Shown here: piece by piece, positions 9,373 to 14,622 of the stretch
How the letters are laid out: each line of letters begins with the position of its first letter
How positions within the stretch are numbered: the first letter of the stretch is position 1
Assembly: GCA_050329575.1 (NCBI GenBank)
Contig: JBHJOP010000122.1
Coordinates: 1 to 14,622 of the forward strand
DNA: 14,622 bases
Source: JAUXFS01 sp050329575
GTDB lineage: Bacteria > Pseudomonadota > Alphaproteobacteria > Rhodospirillales > Defluviicoccaceae
Reading direction: 5' to 3'
The notes under the pieces: model-generated
What the model was told of the DNA's origin: nothing
Seen by the model: the letters and a program-made list of their open reading frames with translations, nothing else
Databases searched by the model: none
Program-made: the position numbers and the translations under genes

Positions 9373-9400
9373 CTTGACGCCGGCCGCTTCGGGCCTATGT
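9373..9400 (+). promoter_or_regulatory. Predicted promoter of the DsbD/ScsB-like operon
   Basis: CTTGAC at 9373-9378 and CTATGT at 9395-9400 are separated by 16 bases and resemble the alphaproteobacterial CTTGAC/CTATAT pattern. The leader to ATG 9508 would be about 100 bases. It lies back to back with the predicted promoter of the divergent MltF-like gene. Confidence 0.4.
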
Positions 9401-9507
9401 CCTGTGGCGAAGCCATTGTCGCGATGGAGAGCAAGGATCGTGCGACCGATGCATCGGCCACCAGCGACCGACAGACTTCCGCCGCCGTCGCCGTCCAAAG
9501 AGGACCG

Positions 9508-11688
9508 ATGACCGTTCGGGTGGGTTCCGTCGCGGCGCGGCTGTTGCTGGCTCTCGTCCTGCTCGCCCCGATGGCGACTGCAACGGCGGCGGCGCCGGCG
9601 CTCGGCGGCGGTCGCGTCGCCGAGACCGAAAACGTCCGTGCCGAGCTTCTGGCGGAGGTCGCCGCCGTCGCGCCGGGCACGACCTTCTGGGTCGCGCTCA
9701 GGCTCGACATCCGCGACGGCTGGCACACCTACTGGCGCAATCCGGGTGACAGCGGCGAGCCGACCCGCATCCGCTGGTCGCTCTCCGACGGCGTCGTCGC
9801 GAGCGACATCCACTGGCCCTTCCCCGAACGCATCCCCTACGCCCACCTCGTCAACTTCGGCTACCACGGGCGCGTCCTCCTCCTGGTCGAGATGACGGTC
9901 GACGGCGGCCGGCCCCCGGGATCGGTCCTGGAGGCCACCGCCGACGTCTCCTGGCTCGCCTGCAAGGACATCTGCATTCCGGAGGCGGCGACGCTGCGGC
10001 TCAGCCTGCCGGTGACCGCGGGACCGGCGGCGGTCGATGCCGCCGCCGCAGCCGAGATCGATCGCGGGCGGGCGTTGCTGCCGGTCGCCTCGCCCTGGCC
10101 CGCCCGGTTCGCCGTCGACGACCGCACGCTGACGCTGGAGCTGGCGACCGGGGCCGCCGGCGGCGCGATCACCGCCGCGAGCCTGTTCCCGTACGAATGG
10201 GGGGCGATCGAGCCGTCGGCCGCGCAGCATCTGACCGTCGCCGACGGGCGCCTCGTGCTGACCACGGACCGCGGCGAGGCGGTTCCGCAGGCCCTGAACG
10301 GTGTCCTGGTGATCGCGGAGCGGAGCGGCGACGCGACGCTCGAGCGCGCCGTCGAGATCGCCGCGGTGCGCGTCGAGGCGATCGCGGCGACGCCCGTCGC
10401 CGCGGAGGGAGCGATCGGCGGGATCGCCGCCGCGCTCGGTTTCGCGTTCCTCGGGGGTCTGATCCTCAACCTGATGCCGTGCGTGTTCCCGGTCCTCTCG
10501 ATCAAGGCGATCGGCATCGTCGGTCACGGGGTTCGGTCGTCGGGGCACCTCCGGGCCAGCGGCCTCGCGTACACCGCCGGCGTCCTCGCCTTCATGGCGC
10601 TGGTCGGCGGCGTGCTCCTCGCCCTCAAGGGCGTGGGCGCCGAGGTCGGCTGGGGGTTCCAGCTGCAATCGCCGGCGTTCGTCGCCGTGATGGCGGTGCT
10701 GCTGTTCACCCTCGGCCTCAGCCTGTCGGGCTGGTTCTTCTTCGGCGCGGCGATCATGGGGTGGGGCGCCGGCATCGGCGCCCGGTCGGAGGGCGTCGGC
10801 TCGTTCGTCACCGGCGCGCTCGCGGCGCTGGTGGCGACGCCGTGCACGGCGCCCTTCATGGGCGCCGCGATCGGGTTCGCGCTCGCCCAGCCGGCCCCGG
10901 TGGCGCTCGCGGTGATGCTCGCGCTCGGCCTCGGTCTGGCGGTCCCGTATCTGCTGATCACCTGGGTCCCGGGCCTCGCCGGCCGGCTGCCGCGCCCGGG
11001 CGCGTGGATGGAGCGGCTGAAGCAGCTGCTCGCCTTCCCGCTCTATGCGGCCGCCGCCTGGCTGGTGTGGGTGCTGGCGTTGCAGGCGGGACCCTCCGGC
11101 GTGCTCGCGGCGCTGGCGGCGATGATCTTCGTCGCCTTCGCGATCTGGCTGTGGCAGGCGACCCGCGGCGGCGGACGGCGCTCGCGAGTGGCGGGGTCGA
11201 TCGGAGCGGCGGCCGCGGTGGTCGCGGCAGCCGCCCTCGCGGTGCTCCCGGAGGCGCTGCCGCCGGCCGCCGCCGGCCGGCCCGAAGCCCCCCACGCCGG
11301 CTCCGGGCTGATGCCCGAGCCGTTCTCCCCCGAACGGCTGGCCCGGCTGCGCGCCGACGGCACGCCGGTGTTCGTGAACATGACCGCGGCGTGGTGCATC
11401 ACCTGCAAGGTCAACGAGCAGGTGGCGCTGTCGTCCGAGCGGGTCGCCCGTGCCTTCGCGGATGGCGGGATCGTCTATCTCGAGGGCGACTGGACCAACC
11501 GCGACGCCGCGATCGGGCGCTACCTGCGCGACTACGGCCGCAGCGGCGTTCCGCTCTACGTCCTCTACAAGCCGACCGCGAGCCGGCCTCAGGTGCTGCC
11601 GCAGTTCCTGACCGAGGCGATCGTGCTCGACGCGATCCGGGATCTCGCCGATCGGCCGCTCTCCCGCAACCCCGAACAGAGGAGTTGA
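9508..11688 (+). CDS. DsbD/ScsB-family thiol:disulfide electron-transfer protein
   Basis: A 726-residue inner-membrane protein that carries reducing power from cytoplasmic thioredoxin to periplasmic partners. It has a signal peptide (1-28), a periplasmic N-terminal domain (about 35-290) with the Cys pair in LACKDICIPE (Cys152, Cys156), a membrane domain of about eight helices (303-582) with NLMPCVFPV (Cys325) and VATPCTAPF (Cys446), and a C-terminal thioredoxin domain with AAWCITCKV (Cys630, Cys633). All three thiol centres are intact. The large N-terminal domain with C-x3-C is closer in style to ScsB-like proteins than to classical E. coli DsbD. ATG 9508 is chosen because AAGAGG precedes it and the signal peptide starts there; the frame is open further upstream. 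The redoxin gene follows after two bases. Confidence 0.92.
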   Translation: MTVRVGSVAARLLLALVLLAPMATATAAAPALGGGRVAETENVRAELLAEVAAVAPGTTFWVALRLDIRDGWHTYWRNPGDSGEPTRIRWSLSDGVVASDIHWPFPERIPYAHLVNFGYHGRVLLLVEMTVDGGRPPGSVLEATADVSWLACKDICIPEAATLRLSLPVTAGPAAVDAAAAAEIDRGRALLPVASPWPARFAVDDRTLTLELATGAAGGAITAASLFPYEWGAIEPSAAQHLTVADGRLVLTTDRGEAVPQALNGVLVIAERSGDATLERAVEIAAVRVEAIAATPVAAEGAIGGIAAALGFAFLGGLILNLMPCVFPVLSIKAIGIVGHGVRSSGHLRASGLAYTAGVLAFMALVGGVLLALKGVGAEVGWGFQLQSPAFVAVMAVLLFTLGLSLSGWFFFGAAIMGWGAGIGARSEGVGSFVTGALAALVATPCTAPFMGAAIGFALAQPAPVALAVMLALGLGLAVPYLLITWVPGLAGRLPRPGAWMERLKQLLAFPLYAAAAWLVWVLALQAGPSGVLAALAAMIFVAFAIWLWQATRGGGRRSRVAGSIGAAAAVVAAAALAVLPEALPPAAAGRPEAPHAGSGLMPEPFSPERLARLRADGTPVFVNMTAAWCITCKVNEQVALSSERVARAFADGGIVYLEGDWTNRDAAIGRYLRDYGRSGVPLYVLYKPTASRPQVLPQFLTEAIVLDAIRDLADRPLSRNPEQRS

Positions 11689-11690
11689 CC

Positions 11691-12326
11691 ATGCTGACCT
11701 CTCCGAATGGACGGCGTCTCTCGACCGCGGCGGCCGGCGCCGTCGCGGTGCTGACCTTCGCTCTCGGCCTCGCGGCCGCCGCCGCCGCACCGGCGATCGG
11801 CGAGCCGGCGCCCGCGTTCACGGGCATCGACAGCAACGGCAACAGTCGATCGCTCGCCGATTTTCGTGGCCAGACGGTGGTGCTCGAGTGGACCAACCAC
11901 GACTGTCCCTTCGTGCGCAAGCACTACGGCACCGGCAACATGCAGGCGCTGCAGAAGCAGGCGGCCGCCGACGGCGTCGTCTGGCTGTCGGTGATCTCCT
12001 CGGCCCCCGGCGAGCAGGGCCACGTCTCGGCCGCCGAAGCCAACCGCATCGCCGGGCAGCAAGGGGCCGGCCCGACGGCGATCCTCCTCGATCCCGAAGG
12101 CACCATCGGGCGCGCCTACGACGCCCGCACGACACCCCACATGTACGTGGTCGACGCCGAGGGCGCGCTGCGCTACATGGGCGGCATCGACGATCGGCCG
12201 ACCGCCAACCCGGCCGACGTCGCGGGCGCCGAGAACCATGTGGTCGCGGCGCTGGCCGACGTCGCCGCCGGCCGTCCGGTGCGCACGCCCGCGACGCGGC
12301 CCTACGGCTGCACCGTCAAATACTAG
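11691..12326 (+). CDS. Exported thioredoxin-like / AhpC-TSA redoxin
   Basis: A 211-residue protein with a hydrophobic signal peptide (about 1-33, ending AAAAAPAIG) and a redoxin fold. The active-site segment is LEWTNHDCPFVRKHYGTGNMQ (65-85), with one cysteine (Cys72) in place of a C-x2-C. TTPHMYVVDAEGALRYMGG is the usual cis-proline strand region. The only other cysteine is at the very end, in RPYGCTVKY (Cys207), and could be a resolving or second redox cysteine. It starts two bases after the DsbD/ScsB-like stop, with AGAGGAG inside the end of that gene, so they are one operon. By position it is a good candidate for the protein reduced by that partner. Peroxidase versus reductase activity cannot be told from sequence. 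Confidence 0.9.
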   Translation: MLTSPNGRRLSTAAAGAVAVLTFALGLAAAAAAPAIGEPAPAFTGIDSNGNSRSLADFRGQTVVLEWTNHDCPFVRKHYGTGNMQALQKQAAADGVVWLSVISSAPGEQGHVSAAEANRIAGQQGAGPTAILLDPEGTIGRAYDARTTPHMYVVDAEGALRYMGGIDDRPTANPADVAGAENHVVAALADVAAGRPVRTPATRPYGCTVKY

Positions 12327-12354
12327 CGGCACTCGGCGCGGATCCGCCCGACGC

Positions 12355-12379
12355 CCGGTCCCGGCACCGCCGGGACCGG
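12355..12379. terminator. Bidirectional hairpin between the redoxin and radical SAM genes
   Basis: CCGGTCCCGGC (12355-12365) and GCCGGGACCGG (12369-12379) form a perfect 11-bp stem with a 3-base loop. It sits in the 60-base gap between two convergent genes, 28 bases after the redoxin stop and 7 bases beyond the radical SAM stop. There is no T run; its position and strength suggest a shared terminator. Confidence 0.65.
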
Positions 12380-12386
12380 ATGCGGG

Positions 12387-13610
12387 TTACGCTCGGCTCG
12401 AGGCTTCCGCCCGCAGCGCCGAGAAGCGATGCTCCTGCAGGCTCGGCTGGAACAACGCGCCGTTCTCTTCGAAGTTCTCGGCGAAGCAGCCGCCGCGATA
12501 CGGGATCTCGCTTCCCACCGCGGTCCAGGCCGCCCGCACTCCCTCGGCCCCGACGACTTCGAACCGGTTGGTCAGGTGGGTCAGGCCATGGCGGAGATCT
12601 CCCAGCCTGCCCAGCGCGCGCGTCTTGTCGAGCGCCAGCAGCTTCGAACACGGCGAGACATCCCCGTCGACGGACACCGAGATCCCCGTCCGTCCCGCCT
12701 GGCATCCGAAGTAACTCCCCGGCGACTCCTCCTTCTCGAGGTCCTCGATCAGGAGATCGGCGTTGCGGTGGTCGCGGTACCATCGGCACAGATCCCGCCA
12801 CTGCGCGGCGAACGCGTCCATGTCGGGCTGGTCCCAGCGCACCCCGGTCGCGTGCCCGATGATGAACTGATTGACCCCGAGATCGTGAAGCCCGCGCACG
12901 TCCTCGCACAGTCGGGAGACGTTCTCCGGCATCACGGTCATTTTCGCGGCGATCCACGGTTGGACCGCCTTGAGGCGACGCAAGCCTCGAACCACCGCCG
13001 CGAAGGAGCCTCGCCCCCGGCGGTCGACGCGGAAGCGGTCATGGGACGTGTCGAGACCATCGAGGCTCAAGAGCGCCTTGATCCGCTGCTCCGCGAGAAC
13101 CTCGGCCACCCTGTCGGTGATCAGGGTCCCGTTGGTGGTGGTGTTGAAGTCGACCTCTTTCCCACCGACGGCGGCGCGGCGGCGCGCATAGCGCGCGATC
13201 TCCTCCATCGTGCTCAGGCGGAGGATCGGCTCGCCGCCGAAGAACGTCACCGACAACCGCGGTTCGTTCGCACTGTACCGGACCAGCAGATCGACGGCCC
13301 GGCGGCCCGTTTCGGCGGCCATCGAACTCGATCCCAGCATCGTCGTCTCGAAGCAGTACCGGCAGCGCAGGTTGCAGGCCTCGGTGAGGATCAACTCGAC
13401 CTGGGTGATCGGCGGAAAGAGCTGCAGGTGAATGCGTGCGATCGTCTCGTAGAGCAGACGATCGGCCTCTCCCGCCGGCAACGCCAGCCTCGCCCGCAAC
13501 CGTTCGCTCAGCGCTTGCGGGTCCGGCGATATCTGGCGGAGGCCGTCGAAGACGATCTCCACGACCTCGGCATTGCCGTCGCCGGCGCTGCCGACGGCTG
13601 GATCCGGCAT
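12387..13610 (-). CDS. Radical SAM protein with reduced SPASM-like C-terminus, candidate peptide maturase
   Basis: A 407-residue radical SAM enzyme. The [4Fe-4S]/SAM site is TEACNLRCRYCFE (Cys79, Cys83, Cys86), followed by the SAM-binding FFGGEP (123-128), NTTTNGTLI (156-164) and LLSLDG (180-185). The C-terminal part resembles SPASM peptide maturases: CQAGRTGISVSVDGDVSPC (Cys303, Gly316-x4-Cys321) and RGGCFAENFEENG (Cys375). Only three of the usual seven or so auxiliary-cluster cysteines are present, so a single or altered auxiliary cluster is likely. About 70 residues precede the core, with no recognisable RRE domain; they could bind substrate. ATG 13610 follows GGGAG by eight bases; the open frame continues to 13799 but as low-complexity sequence. 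It lies downstream of a small Cys-containing peptide gene on the same strand, which suggests it modifies that peptide. Anaerobic sulfatase-maturase-like function is an alternative, but no sulfatase is nearby. Confidence 0.88.
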   Translation of the reverse strand: MPDPAVGSAGDGNAEVVEIVFDGLRQISPDPQALSERLRARLALPAGEADRLLYETIARIHLQLFPPITQVELILTEACNLRCRYCFETTMLGSSSMAAETGRRAVDLLVRYSANEPRLSVTFFGGEPILRLSTMEEIARYARRRAAVGGKEVDFNTTTNGTLITDRVAEVLAEQRIKALLSLDGLDTSHDRFRVDRRGRGSFAAVVRGLRRLKAVQPWIAAKMTVMPENVSRLCEDVRGLHDLGVNQFIIGHATGVRWDQPDMDAFAAQWRDLCRWYRDHRNADLLIEDLEKEESPGSYFGCQAGRTGISVSVDGDVSPCSKLLALDKTRALGRLGDLRHGLTHLTNRFEVVGAEGVRAAWTAVGSEIPYRGGCFAENFEENGALFQPSLQEHRFSALRAEASSRA

Positions 13611-13767
13611 CGTCGTTCTCCCGTCGCCCCGCGTGATCGCAGCCGGCCGATCCCTCCGATCGCTCGACCGGATCGGGGCATGGACCCGTCGAGCATCCGG
13701 AACCGGCCGCGGAACGAGACCGGCCGCCGCCCCGCGGCGGCGGCGGTCGGGTCTGCCCGTTCCTCGA
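13611..13767 (-). other. 157-base gap between peptide gene and radical SAM gene
   Basis: This gap separates the candidate precursor stop from the maturase start on the same strand. It holds the hairpin at 13718-13748 and the GGGAG ribosome site of the radical SAM gene. The open frame crossing it is Arg/Pro-rich and has no ribosome site, so I do not call a third gene. Confidence 0.6.
13718..13748 (-). terminator. GC-rich hairpin between precursor and maturase genes (possible attenuator)
   Basis: On the plus strand GACCGGCCGCCGCC (13718-13731) pairs with GGCGGCGGCGGTC (13736-13748), giving 13 pairs with one bulged base and a 4-base loop. It lies about 20 bases beyond the peptide stop codon on the minus strand. 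No T run follows. Such a structure could partly end transcription or protect the upstream mRNA, so that peptide is made in excess over enzyme. Confidence 0.5.
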
Positions 13768-13971
13768 CTAGGCGGCCGACGATGCGGCGCTGCCGCCACC
13801 CGCGGGCGGCGTGGTGGTGATCATGAAGCTCGGCCGGCACTTGAACCGTCCCGAGCACGTGAAGCATTCGAATTCCGCCGGTTGACCGGCGATCTCTCCC
13901 GGTCCGCCGAAACGACGAACGACTTCGGCCGCAATCGCCGCCGCGATCTTGTTGATTTCCTCCGGTGTCAT
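13768..13971 (-). CDS. Candidate RiPP precursor peptide with three F-x-C motifs
   Basis: A 67-residue peptide gene. ATG 13971 is chosen because AAAGGAG lies nine bases upstream; a longer frame to 14064 has no better support. Residues 1-21 (MTPEEINKIAAAIAAEVVRR then F) look like an amphipathic helix and would serve as leader. A short Gly/Pro-rich linker follows (GGPGEIAGQPAE). The core EFECFTCSGRFKCRPSF (33-49) contains F34-E-C36, F37-T-C39 and F43-K-C45. The tail ITTTPPAGGGSAASSAA is small-residue-rich. It has no signal peptide. There are only three cysteines and no histidine, which argues against a zinc finger. The neighbouring radical SAM gene downstream on the same strand makes a modified peptide the best reading. 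I do not recognise the family by name. GG at 22-23 could be a cleavage site but is followed by proline. Confidence 0.75.
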   Translation of the reverse strand: MTPEEINKIAAAIAAEVVRRFGGPGEIAGQPAEFECFTCSGRFKCRPSFMITTTPPAGGGSAASSAA

Positions 13972-14167
13972 GGTCTTTCGCTCCTTTGGTTTGGCGCGGG
14001 CGAGGCTCACCTTCGCCTGGGAAGCCGGCGCTCGATGGACCTTGGTCAGGAACAACAAAACCATGTCCCTTTTATGGATGATCCGCCCCGCATGGCGACG
14101 CCGCGTCGCGACTCCGGCACCGCACGGGGAACCGGCACCGCAAGGGGGAGGCGTCGGAACGGTCCTC

Positions 14168-14185
14168 CAAGGATTTTTTTCCTTG
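14168..14185. repeat. Palindrome CAAGGA-T6-TCCTTG
   Basis: CAAGGA at 14168-14173 and TCCTTG at 14180-14185 form a 6-bp stem with a loop made only of T (A on the minus strand). It lies about 200 bases upstream of the precursor start. The T run is in the loop and not after the stem, so it is not a standard terminator; it could be an operator. Confidence 0.35.
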
Positions 14186-14372
14186 ATTCGGGGCTCCGGA
14201 GCGGCTATCCGTAAGGGAAACGCTCTTCGACATCGTGGACAGCATCGGCACCGGCGGGCGGCAGGGCGCTCGGCTGCGGGGGCTGGGGCCCGCCGGGCGG
14301 GCGGATGACGACGTTTGTTTCGCCGAAAAAATTAGCTATTTCAACGCGCAACAACCGATTCGCGGCTACGTT

Positions 14373-14563
14373 TGTCTACCGGCGCGACTCTCATGAATGC
14401 AACGAAATCAACGAATTGGCCGGACAGAAGGTCTACTTTTGCCCACGAATGGCTACAGAATCCGTCGAGACAGACGGGTTTGTCGCCGAATCAACGGGTT
14501 GACCGCCACGGGGGCGCAACGAAGGTAGACAGAACGCCCCCGCAGGTCGTCCGAACGTAGACA
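14373..14563. repeat. Cluster of TGTCTAC/GTAGACA motifs in low-GC DNA
   Basis: TGTCTAC occurs on the plus strand at 14373-14379 and on the minus strand at 14525-14531 and 14557-14563. One-mismatch copies lie at 14430-14436 (GGTCTAC, plus), at 14451-14457 (TGTAGCC on minus, weaker) and at 14467-14472 (TGTCTC on minus, partial). The two minus copies are spaced 32 bases apart, about three helical turns. Both orientations are present, and the plus copy faces the minus copies. It resembles arrays of transposase or regulator sites, but no protein partner is in the window. Confidence 0.45.
14509..14542. repeat. 8-bp inverted repeat flanking one GTAGACA copy
   Basis: CGGGGGCG at 14509-14516 pairs perfectly with CGCCCCCG at 14535-14542, leaving an 18-base loop that contains the GTAGACA copy at 14525-14531. 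It could form a stem-loop or act as a composite protein-binding site. No gene ends just before it, so a terminator role has no support. Confidence 0.4.
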
Positions 14564-14622
14564 TTTTCCCCCTCGGCGCCGGCCGGACGCCGGCGGCATC
14601 GCTAGGCGCGGACGTCGCGAAC

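Larger units (their letters stand above)
13972..14622. other. 650-base region without a convincing gene, right end of window
   Basis: The part next to 13971 should contain the promoter and leader of the precursor gene; I see no good sigma70 or sigma54 match. A CAAGGA/TCCTTG stem with a T loop lies at 14168-14185. GC falls to 29 of 60 at both 14321-14380 and 14381-14440, unlike anything else in the window, and this zone carries several TGTCTAC-type motifs. Open frames here are short, lack ribosome sites and resemble no protein. It may be a control region, a transposon end or decayed foreign DNA. Confidence 0.6.

Noticed and set aside
9346..11790. 814-codon open frame on the minus strand antisense to the DsbD/ScsB-like gene
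   Set aside because: Arg/Gly/Asp-rich shadow; the plus strand carries intact cysteine motifs, membrane helices and a signal peptide.
13611..13799. 63-residue N-terminal extension of the radical SAM protein
   Set aside because: Arg/Pro-rich, overlaps the precursor gene's end and the hairpin, and ATG 13610 has its own ribosome site.
13837..13872. Zinc-ribbon reading of the peptide (C-x2-C-x5-C)
   Set aside because: Only three cysteines and no histidine are present in the whole peptide, so a fourth metal ligand is lacking unless it dimerises or uses an acidic residue.
14010..14100. Possible promoter with CATAAA as -10 upstream of the precursor gene
   Set aside because: No -35-like sequence lies at a suitable distance, so I do not list it.
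13573..14214. 213-codon plus-strand open frame over the peptide gene
   Set aside because: No ribosome site or recognisable motif; it is the shadow of the minus-strand peptide region.
14305..14560. Short plus-strand open frames of 62-65 codons in the low-GC patch
   Set aside because: No ribosome sites, they overlap each other, and they cover the repeated TGTCTAC motifs, which explains their content better as non-coding DNA.

Overview
The window is very GC-rich DNA with dense, mostly short-gapped genes. Gene content and order (hemC facing tsaD-gpsA-yciI, then an EVE-domain gene, a Rieske gene and acs) point to an alphaproteobacterium, probably Rhodospirillales-like. That placement is inferred from protein style and synteny; nothing in the window names a species.

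Layout. Positions 1-727 (minus) hold hemC, cut by the window edge just before its cofactor cysteine. It diverges from a plus-strand run of tsaD (802-1860), gpsA (1912-2910) and a YciI-family gene (2939-3223). Two minus-strand genes of unknown function follow: a small helical protein (3241-3564) downstream of a lipoprotein (3614-4558), in DNA of visibly lower GC. After a 336-base gap come an EVE-domain protein (4895-5308) and an overlapping Rieske [2Fe-2S] protein (5305-5640). acs, acetyl-CoA synthetase (5800-7737), follows with a good sigma70-like promoter. A GC-rich hairpin separates acs from a convergent MltF-like lytic transglycosylase (7806-9269, minus). That gene diverges from a two-gene envelope redox operon: a DsbD/ScsB-like electron-transfer protein (9508-11688) and an exported redoxin (11691-12326). 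A second strong hairpin ends this block.

The most interesting part is the right end. On the minus strand a 67-residue peptide gene (13768-13971) lies upstream of a radical SAM protein with a reduced SPASM-like tail (12387-13610). The peptide has a helical, leader-like N-terminus, then three F-x-C motifs within twelve residues, then a small-residue tail. Peptide and enzyme look like a precursor and maturase pair of a ribosomally made, radical-SAM-modified peptide (RiPP). A GC-rich hairpin lies between them. The product and chemistry cannot be read from the sequence.

The last 650 bases (13972-14622) hold no convincing gene. They include a marked drop in GC (about 48% over 14321-14440) and a cluster of TGTCTAC/GTAGACA motifs that could be protein-binding sites or a transposon end. 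No rRNA, tRNA, CRISPR array or recognisable transposase gene was seen.
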